The notes under the pieces: generated by a model | The model's input: only the letters and a program-made list of their open reading frames with translations | The model's database searches: none | Told to the model about the DNA's origin: nothing | Assembly: GCA_013146195.2 (NCBI GenBank) | Contig: CM028377.1 | Location: 179,551,208-179,615,207 of the forward strand | Length of the DNA: 64,000 nt | Direction of reading: 5' to 3' | Origin: Codonopsis lanceolata | Taxonomy: Eukaryota; Streptophyta; Magnoliopsida; Asterales; Campanulaceae | Part shown: piece by piece, positions 54,001-64,000 of the stretch | Position numbering within the stretch: the first letter of the stretch is position 1 | Layout of the letters: each line of letters opens with the position of its first letter | Made by a program: the position numbers and the translations under genes

Positions 54001-55380
54001 TCAAGGCCCAACCCTGAAAGTCAAACACAAACGGTAAACTGGGCAGTGGCTTACCCTGCAAATGCTCTCCGACGTGAGAATTAATCATCACTCAATTGAG
54101 TGAGCAATTTGACAGAGTTTGGCCTTAGTCAAGAAATCACATACCTCCCTCCCTTGATCGGAGGGGTTTTATAGCCTTCATTGGAAGCTGAATAACTCAA
54201 TGTTAAATGTCGAAGCGTGTTTGGCGGGCACATTAACTGCCACGTCCAATATAACCACCTCATCCTAAATGTGGAAGCGAGTTTCCCGGAGGTAACTGCC
54301 CACGTCCTGGATGACCGTTACTTGCATGACCAAGCATGGTAAGCCTGCTCGGCCTTCATATCATGATGAACAAAGTCTGGCCGCTGCCCGCTTCATAACT
54401 TTGACTTAGACTTTGGAGTAGTGCACGTGTTTCGCTCATGACTAAAGAAAATGTGCCAGAAACGTGACTTATATTTGGGCCTATTAGGCCAGGTAGCTCA
54501 ACAGCCCCCTGCTCCTTGTCTGGTGAGTATCTATGCTCGGAGTGAGGAGAAATATCCTGAAACTTTTCAGGTCTGGTCATTTATAAGACTTGATTCACTT
54601 TGAACATTCACTAGTGGTTATGTCCCTAGCCGGGTGCTATAAGTGGGTTCCAGCCCAAAGAGATTTAACCCCGAAGGGACGGGCCGTCATTAACCGTCTT
54701 TCACCGTCATGCGGGCTCATATTCCGAGGCATCATTTAATGCAACGCCTCGGTTTCCACGCCATAATGATGCCACAAATTGTCTCGATTCCCCCTAGCGA
54801 CAATTTCCCCTACCATAAAACCAGAGATCCACCTTCATTTTGAACTTTCCCGAATTTGTGAAAACTCAGAGTCAGATCCTTGCTTTTTTTCTGCATTCAA
54901 CCACGCACAACCAAGATTCCCAAGATCTTCCTCAACTCGATCCCTCAAATTCGATAGGTATTTCTCGATTCTCATTCTTAATCATGTTGTAACTTCCATC
55001 TTTATTTTCGTTGCTAGAATCCCAATTTTTTAGGATTCAATGATGCTAGCTGGGTGTATGATGACTGTTTTGTTACGATATGAAAATCAACCTATCGTAT
55101 ATCTGAAAGCCTGACCCCCATTTCCTTTCTCTTTACTTCGATCTTCCAGTTTTCACAAAATGTCACGACCTTTTCTTTCCCAGAACGGCGAAGGTCTGGC
55201 CATTTCACAGGCTTTTCGTACACAAAACCCAACCCATAAGTGGGAATCGAGGAAGACCAGACTGGTGCCCTGTTCACCGGTCTTGAAACGACCCCTAACC
55301 GAGGGTTCTTGCTTGTCCGCTCTTGCTTGCTTTCACGAGCAAGGACTAATATGTATTCCTCGATTCTTGTTTCCTGTAGG
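54000..55380. other. Probable 3' LTR/non-coding region and 5' leader of the antisense gene
   Basis: No coding domain. 54100-54700 has C/G-rich mixed sequence of LTR character, borders not fixed. Plus-strand features near the gene: a T/C-rich leader from about 54830, a splice donor GATAG/GTATTT at 54957/54958 and the acceptor at 55378-55379. A 422-nt 5'-UTR intron would end one base before the ATG at 55381. Confidence 0.5.
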
Positions 55381-57950
55381 ATGTCTTCCAGCGACGAAAC
55401 TCGTTCGAAACTTGAGGGCCGTAGCTATGATCACAGAGCCTCAACTGAAACCGAAGAAAGCTTTGAAACGGAGTCCCGTAGTTCTGAAGAAACCGAACTG
55501 GAAAAAGACCCGTTAAACCCTCAAGAGCCCAACACCTTCATGGAAGAAACCTTAGAGTCCCCGAACGAACTAGAAGATAAACTGATTGAGAATGAGCATA
55601 CTATCTTTGAAGGAGATAAGCGATCTGATGACCTTCCGAGCACGAGCATCGCGCAAACTAAAAAGAAAAAGCTTGACATTCTCAAGGGCAAATAAATCAC
55701 AGCCAATGCTCCCGTCCAACTTAAATGGGATGACTTAACCTGCGAAGATGATGTATCCGCATGGTTTTATTCGCTGGGTATGGACCCCAAAAACTACCGC
55801 GTAAAGGCCTTCGACTTGGACATCGAGAAAAACGGGCATAACTTTCAAGGAGATCGCATGGTCTTCTATTTCGATTTCTTCCTCGTCGACCTGAGGCTTC
55901 CCCTAGTCCCTTTTTTTTCTCTGAATTCTTGATCTTAAATAATGCCCTTCCCTGCGATTTGACCCTCACAATCGTGAGATTTCTGGTCGCATACACCGTT
56001 GCCTGTCGGCTACGCCGGTTTGAACCTAGCATGGCTCTGTTTAGAAAATTCTTTTTATTTTCTTTAGACAAAAAGAGTGGCTGCATAACTGGCCAATCCA
56101 ACCCCAATTACTTCAAACTCCTCACCGAATGCCCCAACAAGGTTGATGCCGGGGATGGAAAAGCCTTACTCGTCGAATCTCGAGTCGAATGGCCTTTCGC
56201 CCCTTACCTGGAAGATTTGGAGATTTCCAAATATGACAGGAATGCTTTTTGGGCAGGAGAACCCCAAATAGCCAAAGCATTTAGGAAGCTGCTCGGTGTC
56301 AGGGAAGGGAAGAATGGACAAGACTGGGTTGCTCTTACATCTGATTCCTCCCTACTCCGCCTGGCTGGGATATTGAGACTGACCTGTTGAAGGAATAGAA
56401 CCCAGGGTCATTATAGATGTCGAAGAACCTCATTCGTACTGAGGTAGCTGTCACGGAGGAAGATTCCCTTGCGAGTGCCCGGACTACGAGCTAGCTAGGA
56501 CCAACTGCACCCCTGTCTTTTCGCTAAATGGTTTGCATATTAATTTTTCAATCTAACTTTCCCTTACATTTTATTTCAACCCAAATTTTTACAAACTCTT
56601 TTCTTGCAGACATGAGGCAGCTGGAAGACTCCAACAGATTCCTTCAAGCTATGAAGAGGGGTGCCACAAGGAGGAACACTCAAATGGCCACCCTAGATCC
56701 TGCTCGTCTTCCCACCATCCTCATTGCAAACACGGGACGTGGGCCGAGTCGAGGACGCATCGAGCCAAGCCAGGCTGCCACCCCCGTCCCTACTGCTGCT
56801 CCTGCCCTCACCATTCCTGCAGCTACTACCTCGACCATTCCTACCACTGAAACACAGTCAACAAAACGGCCTGCCCCCGAACTTCCCATCGATAAGAGAA
56901 CCAGATCGAGGATAGAAAGAAACGATCAGGTTGAAACGTCGAGCTCCCAAGCGCCCTTATGGCAGCGAGATAACTTTCAAATGCCGGAAACCTGGGAACT
57001 TGTTGCCAAAATAATCGCCGAGGTAGCCAATGTGCCCAACCTGGCCAATATCAATACAAACAGGCGCAGAGGACATGCTGCCACTATCGGGCTAGGCATA
57101 GTGAAGAGGCTTCGTCATACCGGCATTCGGAAGAAAAGTGCCGAGCATTCCAGCTCGATCCTCATTGGTGAAATAGGGATGTGCATGGCCGAGGTAACTA
57201 ACTCCCTTTCTCTCTAATAACAAATAAACCCCACGTGTTTTTGGTTCTAACTGATCTTATCTTTAGGTGGCCTCCAAAACTAAGTTGCTACCTTGACAAC
57301 CTCAAATCCTCCGGCTCGCTAACCGTAGAAAAGAATTAGCTCGAAGAACAAGTCAATACCCTTCGAGCTGAGCTTAAACAGAGTGAAGAAGCCGTGACTA
57401 TAAAAGTGACCGAGCTTTCAAAGCTGGAAGAGGAGAAGAAGACTCTGGAAACTCACCTCATCTTCTCCAAAAAATCTGAGGAGACTGCTCTTAACAACAT
57501 TGGGCAGGTGAGGAAAGAGCTCAAGGAAGCACTCAACCAGTTGGAGAAAACCAAGGCGAAAACATCCGAGAGAGAAAATAAGCTAAGAGAAGAGTTGTCC
57601 CAACTTGACGAGGAGTAAAAGCAAGCAATCATTGCCGATTATAAGAGCTCTAAGGACTTTCAGGCCTGTGTTGAAGATGAGGCCTACCATTTCTTCCTCC
57701 AAGGGGTGCACCACGTCTTGAGACAGTTGGCGTGCAGCAGGATGGATATTCGCCCCGAGGTGCTTGTTGAATGGGGAACTGACACCCCCTTCTGCCCCTC
57801 TGCTCGCCCGGAAGACGCCTTGGTGCCCTACACTGAGGACGAACTGGTTTCTCTAGCCTAATCAGACATAGAACAATGGCTCGCTGCCTAGACCCCTCCC
57901 GAGACCGCCAAAGTGACAGTAACAGATCTGATGACCTAGATTTGGATGGC
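55381..57950 (+). pseudogene. Antisense cargo gene of the Tat element: gypsy-type (Transposase_28-like) protein
   Basis: Exon 1 from ATG 55381 is acidic (MSSSDETRSKLEGRSY...). An in-frame TAA lies at 55693-55695. The frame continues with DRMVFYFDFFLVDLRLPLVP and, after a frameshift in a T tract near 55915, with EFLILNNALPCDLTLTIVRF. That pattern ('..LRLPL.PF...L...  P..L.PN..R...') is the 'putative gypsy type transposon' family. After a GCAG acceptor (about 56610) comes a Thr/Pro/Ala-rich region with KRPAPELPIDKRTRSR. GTAACT (57193) starts another intron. The last part is a long coiled coil (57394-57618: KLEEEKKTLETHLIFSKK...) and CVEDEAYHFFLQGVHHVL. Function unknown; nuclear role plausible. 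Stops at about 55693, 56388, 57338, 57616 and 57859 break it. Confidence 0.65.
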
Positions 57951-58640
57951 CAAGTCACAAGAGGCCGCTACTTTGACTGCCCACTCTGCCGTCGATGATG
58001 GGGAAGTAGTTGTTATTGTGGATGGGAAGGAAGTCCGAGGAGAAGAGACGACTGTTGCCCCAGTGGAAATTCATTCGACTCTTAGAATGCATTCTCTAAC
58101 CTTTGTAATTTTAACATTTGCTGCACAAACAATTTCATCTTTTATTGTGTAACTTCCGAGCTCTCTTTTAACATAACTACTTGCTTTTATAGAGTAATTC
58201 ATCACTTCCCAAACGCAATTGCTCAGTCAAACAAGAATTTGCCGAGCTTGACAAAGAGAAACACATTGCTCTCGAACACCAACCCCCTCAATCGAGCAGG
58301 GAAAAAACCCAGCCCGCCAAAGAAGGCAATCGAGAAAACAAGCTCGAACACCAACCCTTTTTCATACAGAAATTGCTTTCTGGTGAAAAAGAGAATAATC
58401 GAGATAACAATTGCACATTACTCGAACACCAACTTTTTAATCGAACATGTAACAAACCCATACGCATTAAAAAGCATAATCGAGGTAACATTAACACAAT
58501 AGCTGTGAGAAAATAAATGACGCCCAAAACATTCATTCACTTCCCCCCATTTGCAATCCAACAAAAGGAAGAACAAACCATTTGCACACCTCATATCAAC
58601 GATAATATTTCTTCAAATGATTCGCATGCCAAGGATGTTT
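57951..58640. other. Spacer between the antisense gene and integrase
   Basis: An Ala/Val-rich open stretch to 58152 may be the end of the antisense gene. 58230-58500 contains repeated CGAACACCAAC and AATCGAG words about 60-75 bp apart, a degenerate tandem repeat. No other gene. Confidence 0.5.
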
Positions 58641-60350
58641 CAGCTCGCTGCCCTCCTCTATTCGCAACATATAGGTCCCTATCTGACTATTTTAAAAACT
58701 TGAAAAGGACCTTCCCAATTAGGAGAGAGCTTTCCCCACTCTGCTCGATGGTTTGTTGCTTCAATTTTACGGAGGACCCAATCGCCCACAGCAAATGACT
58801 GACCCCGAACTCGCTTATCGTGGTGGGCTTTTGCTGCTACTTGTAGTTTGTCATTCTTATTTTAGACTCCACACGCTTTTCCTCCAACAAATCGAGGACG
58901 GCCGCGTGAGCTAAACCATTACGTTCCATATCATAATGTGACACACTGTGATTTGGCAGGTGCATCTCCACCGGCGCCATGGCCTCTGACACATAGGCAA
59001 TAGAGAAAGTTGTTTCGCCTGTAGGCCCCCTGACCGATGTTCTAACCGCCCACAAAGCTGATGGCAACTCATCCACCCATCTCCCTGCTTTATCTTCAAG
59101 ACTTCGTTTGAAGGCGTGCAAAACTTGTTTGTTAGCTGCCTCAGCTTGCCCATTACCCTGGGGTATGCCACAGATGACTGCAAGTGTCTCACACGCATCT
59201 ATTCGCATGCTTTTGTAAATTTCTCCGAAAACTGAGTCCCATGATTGAAAACTATAGCTCGAGGTACACCAAAATGACACCAAATATGTTCATGCACAAA
59301 GTCAATCACATTGACCTCACTGATAGTTGCCAAAGGCTTAGCTTCTACCCATTTCGTGAAGTAATCCACAGCGACCACCGCATACTTAAACTTTGAGCGA
59401 GCTAATGGGAATGGGCCAATCAGATCGATTCTCCACATATCAAACGGCCATGATGCCACCACTGGAGTCTACTCGGTAGAAGGTAACCGAGGCACATCAG
59501 CATAACGCTGACACTTATCACACCGCCGAACATACGTTTCTGCATCTCGCCTCAAAGTAATCCAATAAAAACCTGCAGCCAACACCTTTTCTGCCAGTGA
59601 TCGCTGGCCCGGATGTCCTCCACATTTTCCTTCGTGAATTTCCCCAAGAACACCCTCGGTCATCTCTGGCCGCACACATCTGAGCAAAGGCCTGGTATAT
59701 GACCGCATGTAAAGGACTTTATCCAGAATAATATATCGACATGCTCGCTTCTGAATGGTCCGTGCCTCCGATTTATCTTCGGGCAAAACTCCTTGCTCGA
59801 TGTAATCCTTTAAGTCATCAATCCAGCATTTTGCTGCAGACTCAATGTCCATGATTACCTCTTTCTCTATTGTCGGTATCTCCAAGTATTCAATCATGAC
59901 CCCGAGATGCAAAAATTGAATTTCCTCTTTAGCCACCTTCAATAGATAATTTGCACGCATGTTATCCTCGCGATTAATTCTGACTAGCTCCCAGTAATCG
60001 AAATCCTTCAAAATTTCTTTTACCAACATGCAATATCGAACCAGAACTGGATGATGTACAACGTAATCACCCTTGACTTGGTTGACTACCAATTGAGAGT
60101 CACAATAAACCACGATCTCACGCATGCCAACATCCTGTGCAAGCTCCAACCCTACGATCAAAGCCTCATACTCTGCCTGGTTGTTAGATGCTAGAAATTT
60201 GAAATGTAAAGCTTTCTCAAATTTTATATCCTGCTTGGGCGGGACCAACAAAAGACCTGCCCCACTTCTAAGCTTACTAGTTGATCCATCCACATATAAC
60301 TCCCAGCAATAATCTGGGCGAGGCCGGTGAACAGGAACATTTGTTTTAGT
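58640..60350 (-). pseudogene. Second RNase H and integrase of the Tat element
   Basis: Cellular-type RNase H: YVDGSTSKLRSGAG, SNNQAEYEALIVGLELA, VVYCDSQLVV and DNMRANYLLKVA (60300-59940). The last catalytic Asp (usual ...ARAD) is Asn here (59949-59951). Integrase follows: HPGQRSLAEKVLAAGFYW, CDKCQRYADVPRL (zinc), WRIDLIGPFPLA (first Asp), FNHGTQFSE (second Asp replaced by Asn, 59244-59246) and, after a frameshift near 59199, GNGQAEAANKQVLHAF (Glu). A tail with DWVLRKI-like and NWEGPFQV motifs runs to about 58640. Two catalytic residues are changed, plus a stop near 59465 and a frameshift, so activity is unlikely. Confidence 0.85.
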
Positions 60351-62470
60351 GGGAGAGGAATTTTACTCCTTGCCTATATCCTTGAAACTAGTCCCAGCCA
60401 CTAAATCTGCCAAAGCATGTGCCTTGATTGATCGTCGAGGTTGGTAATCAATCTAAAACTTGGTCAACTTAATTGACCAGGTGAGCAAACGACCAGAAGA
60501 ATCCGGCTTATGTAGAATCTTCCTGAGAGGAATGTCTGTGTAAACAATAATTGGATGTGTAGAAAAATAAGCCCGAAGTTTCCGAGCAGCAACAACAAGC
60601 GAGTAAGCCAATTTTTCTGCATTAAAATAGCACCCCTCCACTGCAGTGAGGGCCTTAGAAACATAATAGACAGGTTTTTGCAGGTTACACTCCTCCTTAA
60701 CTAGAACTCCGGCCACAGCCTGCTCTGTGGCCGCAATATACACAAACAAATTCTCACCCATAACCGAGCTGCTTAACAATGGAGGATGTCCCAGATATTC
60801 TACCAATTGCTTAAAAGCCTCCTGACACTCTGTTGTCCACTCAAACTTCTTGTTCCCCCGCAGCACCTTGAAAAAAGGTAAGCACCTTTCCGCCGACTTG
60901 GAAATGAAGCGACCAAGAGCGATAACTTTGCCGTTAAGCTGTTGGACATCCGTAATGCACCAAGGAGGCTTCATTGTGATCAACGCCTTGATTTTTTCAG
61001 GATTGGCCTCAATCCCTCTCTCGTTCACCATGAACCCCAGAAACTTGCCCGCCTTCACACCGAACATACATTTGCTCGGATTAAGCTTCATGTTATTCTT
61101 CCTGAGGTTGCTAAATGTCTCCTCCAAGTCGACAGTGTGATCATGTCCCTTGGACTTCACGACCATATCATCAATATAGGCCTCAACATTCCTGCCAATT
61201 TGCAATCTGAAGACCTTATTCACCATCCACTGATAAGTAGCTCCTGCATTTTTTAAGCCAAAGGGCATCATCTTATAACAATAGAGACCTCCTGCTACTC
61301 GGAATGCAGTCAATGTTTTATCTTTTTCGTTTATCTTCACCTGATGATATCCTGAATATGCATCGATGAAGCTCAAAAACTCAAAGCCCGCTATGGCATC
61401 TACCAGCTTGTCGATGCGAGGAAGAGGATAACAATCTTTTGGGCATGCTTTATTGAGGTCGGTGAAGTCCACACACATCCTCCAATTTCCGTTCGACATT
61501 TTAACCATAACCACATTGGCCAACCAAGTGGGATAGTGAATTTCCTCGATGATATCCACGCTAAGCAACTTCTCTACCTCCTCCTTGATCGCCTTGTCCT
61601 TTTCTGTGGAGTAGACTCTAGGCCGTTGCTGAATTGGCCTAAAAGCTGGATCCACGCTGAGGCAATGAACTGCAACGTCCTCGCTAACCCTCTGCATATC
61701 TTCTGGCCGCCACGTGAACACATCCAAGCTGCTCTGGAGCTTTTTGACCAAATTAGCTCGAACTTCAACCGACAATGCCCTGCCAATATTTATCTTATGC
61801 TCGGGATAAGCAAAATTGATAACAACTTCCTCAAGCTCCTCCTGGGCTATAAACTCGGGCTCATCCCTCATCTGGAGCGTGTCACACTCCACCTTTTCCT
61901 CTTCCTCAGCCTGAGTTTCTGCCTTATCAAGCTGGTCCAACTCCATATCCTCGGGGCAACGCCTCTCGCCCTGTGTTGATCTCTCACCAATCACCGCAAT
62001 CGCCAAAGGACCCACAGTCACATGAGACTTCTCTTTACTACTAATAGTAACTTTCTGCTCGCTGTCCTCAAGAATAAGCTTCTGCTTCTTCCTTTGAGTA
62101 TCCCGAACATATTCCAGCATTGCCCGAGGCTGGCTGTTCAAGACCCCTACCCATTGATCTGTGTAAAACTTTGCCCGCTGGTGAGGGATTGAAGCAACCA
62201 TATGAAATTTTCTCATGCTGGGCACCCCAAAAATTATATTGTAGGGAGATTTCAGATCGATCACCATGAAGGTAACCTTCTCCACCCTGGTGCGAGTACC
62301 CTCGCCAATGAAAACTTCGAGCTCGACTGTGCCTTTAAGCGACACCTTGTGATTATTAAAGCCCTCCAAGGTCCCTGCATAGGGTTTGAGGCATTCATCT
62401 TTCAGCTCTAGGCCTTGGAAACATGAATACTACATCACGTCTCTGCACGCCCCTGTGTCCACCAGAATCC
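60351..62470 (-). pseudogene. Tat protease, reverse transcriptase and first RNase H (638-aa open frame)
   Basis: Protease start: RILVDTGACRD (active-site DTG, 62450-62459), then a frameshift and stop near 62430. From 62369 a single frame of 638 codons runs to 60453. It has LKSPYNIIFGVPSM (protease second half), KKLLSVDIIEEIHYPTWLAN, MCVDFTDLNKACPKDCYPLP, FIDAYSGYHQV, the RT active site YIDDM (61167-61178), FLGFMVNERGIEANPEKI, then RNase H with VYYVSKALTAVE and FNAEKLAYSLVVAARKL. RT and RNase H look intact in the consensus, the best preserved coding region of the element. It ends with a stop just after SIKLTKF, in the linker to the second RNase H. Confidence 0.9.
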
Positions 62471-64000
62471 TATGCACAAGCCAGCCATCAACCAAAGCAG
62501 AAACAATCAAAGACTACTCCCTAGCCACATTACTCGCCAATTCACTGCGAGTAAACTGTATCGACTCCTCCCCTACTTGCAAAGTGGTCGGGAATCCACC
62601 ACCTTTGACAAGGAGTAAATTTGCTTGTCGAGCTGGGTAAGTGTAGGCTCCTCATCCATAATTACATTTATTACCCCTCGAATTGGGGGTGCATCTCTGC
62701 GAGGGGCATTCCCCCTATTATTCCCATCTCTTTTAAACCGGTCCAACTAGCCTTCATTGATCAATTTCTATATGGCCTTCTTCAATGGCCAACACTCCTC
62801 TGTCGTATGCCCATAGTCATCATGATAGGCACACCTTTTAGTCCGATCCTGAACATTCGCTGTCTCTGGATTCATACGGGGAGCACGAGGAAGCTCGTCC
62901 CTGATTTCATACATTATATCTTCTCGCAATGTATTAAGAGGGGTGAGATCACCTTCTCGGAGAAACTCCCTTGGGCGGTCATACCGCGACTTATTTCTGT
63001 TATAACCACCCCTGTACCCTGGCCGCTATTCCTGGCATTGCTCCCAAAGGCCCCAGCCTTTGTGTTTTCCTTCTTCTTCTCCTTCTTCGCGGTCTTACCC
63101 GTGCACCACTTTTGAGCCCGCATCAGCATTTCCGCATGCGTCTTTGGCTCTCTCATACTCAGCTTTGACCTCATGCCACCTTCACCCTCGAGCAGACCCG
63201 TTTCAAAGCATAAAATGACCTCTTACTCGGACAAACCTGGGACCTGCTCGAGCATTTTAGTGAACCTTTCCAAATAACTGGAAGTAGACTCATGAGCCCC
63301 CTGTTTAACCTTGGACAAGTCTGCCCTTGTCTTTGCAATAGCTCCCGACATCCCAAAATCGGCCAAGAACTTTGCTCGCAAATCAGCCCAATTATTGATA
63401 GATCTTCGAGGAAGAGCTCCCATCCAAGCCAAAGTCTTTCCCTGTAACGAGCCCACAAAAGCCCAGATTTTCAACGCTTCACCCGAGGTCACTAGGCCGA
63501 TCTGTGATTCAAAGGACATCAACCAATCCCTTGCCTTAGTTTTCCCTGTGTACTCTTTGATGTTGGGGAAGATAAGACCTTGAGCTGGAGGAGCATTCTC
63601 AATCCAGGGGGCCAAAGGACTAGCTGAAGTGCCCAAAAAATTTCCGTTCAAGGCCTTGCCTTGCTCCCACGCTTCCATTCGACGCTTCAATTCCTCGAAC
63701 ACCTGCATATTAAAGGTTGTAGGCAAACCACCCATGGGCTGAGGTAGTGCCCCGGGCACAAGAGGGGCCTGTGGGGGACCCATATCTCCTATAGCCTGAG
63801 CTATGCCCACGGCCTGCGCCACTTGTGCCTGGGCTGCATCTGCGGCCTGACGCCCTTGTTCCGTAGCTACTCCTATACCACTTTTCTGAGCATTTTGCGG
63901 AGGCAACTCGTGCCTGCCTCTAGAATGGTATGATGACTGAGCTTGTAACCTTCCTGGCGAAGGTGTTCGTGGATGACGTGCATAAGACCTTCTGGGGGAT
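62471..64000 (-). pseudogene. Gag of the Tat element, partial
   Basis: The frame is open to the window edge on the minus strand, so the true start lies beyond 64000. It contains RRMEAWEQGKALNGN, IKEYTGKTKARDWLMSFES and LQGKTLAWMGALPR, then FGMSGAIAKTRADLSKVKQ and LERFTKML, typical Ty3/gypsy capsid phrases. A premature TAA at 63223-63225 interrupts the frame, which continues in phase with EVILCFETGLLEG and a Lys-rich stretch to 62914. A zinc-knuckle-like CAYHDDYGHTTEECWPLK appears near 62820. It forms the particle that packages element RNA. Confidence 0.8.

Larger units (their letters stand above)
54000..64000 (-). mobile_element. Second Tat-type Ty3/gypsy element (partial, truncated by the window end)
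   Basis: On the minus strand: gag (from beyond the window end), protease, RT, RNase H, plant-type second RNase H and integrase (to about 58640). An antisense (plus-strand) extra gene occupies 55381-57950, and a probable 3' LTR lies left of it. A second, cellular-type RNase H after the retroviral one is a hallmark of the Tat lineage. No complete LTR pair is visible. Cargo differs from the element at 4-24 kb. Confidence 0.85.

Noticed and set aside
1..64000. CRISPR arrays, bacterial operons, plasmid or phage features
   Set aside because: The direct repeats lack unique spacers, and the sequence is clearly plant nuclear DNA.

Overview
This is nuclear DNA of a eudicot plant (an asterid would fit, but the sequence does not settle it). 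The window is a nested-transposon landscape. I see one host-type gene that looks intact, an AP2/ERF transcription factor near 40.2-41.0 kb. Almost everything else is LTR retrotransposons, Mutator-like elements (MULEs), MITEs, a SINE and captured gene fragments. Evidence for plant nuclear DNA includes plant mobile domain (PMD) genes, Athila/Tat/SIRE-type retroelement proteins, GT-AG introns with T-rich acceptors, Stowaway MITEs, Pack-MULEs carrying OCTOPUS-like and BTB/POZ plant genes, and a CRF-type ERF.

Layout. 1-3.9 kb: a minus-strand Athila-type Ty3/gypsy fragment (RNase H, integrase, then a Transposase_32/env-like ORF), cut by a 100-N assembly gap (3901-4000). 4.0-24.07 kb: a large Tat/Ogre-like Ty3/gypsy element on the minus strand (LTRs, tRNA-type primer binding site, gag, protease, integrase) that has lost reverse transcriptase and RNase H. 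On its antisense (plus) strand it carries two extra intron-bearing genes, a PMD gene and a DUF7745-like gene. The PMD gene is split by a 3.4-kb solo LTR with a perfect 5-bp target-site duplication. 24.07-26.7 kb: a SIRE-type Ty1/copia pol pseudogene into whose integrase the Tat element is inserted, followed by an unrecognised ORF (27.65-28.18 kb). 28.8-31.2 kb: a second PMD pseudogene. 31.2-37.2 kb: a dispersed repeat with a ~22-bp tandem array, invaded by a MULE with TIRs and a third PMD gene. 37.6-39.1 kb: a Pack-MULE carrying an OCTOPUS-like (DUF740) fragment. 39.6-40.1 kb: a 59-bp AT-rich minisatellite. 40.2-41.0 kb: the ERF gene, whose AP2 domain is tandemly duplicated. 41.4-48.2 kb: a SINE, three Stowaway MITEs, an inverted pair of short LTRs around a primer binding site, and otherwise nothing I can recognise. 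48.2-50.9 kb: an inverted second copy of the 31.2-kb repeat, with a likely golgin first-exon fragment. 51.25-52.88 kb: a Stowaway MITE split by a Pack-MULE carrying a BTB/POZ gene. 54-64 kb: a second Tat-type element on the minus strand (gag, protease, RT, RNase H, second 'plant' RNase H, integrase), also with an antisense extra gene (gypsy-type 'Transposase_28'-like) at its 3' end.

How the parts fit. The recurring theme is cargo. Both Tat elements carry spliced genes antisense to gag-pol, each starting right after a 5'-UTR intron. Three independent elements (one retroelement, one MULE, one of unknown type) carry PMD genes, and two Pack-MULEs carry fragments of ordinary plant genes. Most coding regions have frameshifts. 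Part of that may be consensus error, because the two Tat LTR copies differ mostly by 1-3-nt indels. I found no convincing brand-new system. The strongest unusual items are the antisense-cargo architecture with a promoter palindrome shared between LTR and cargo gene, the Pack-MULEs, and the double-AP2 ERF.
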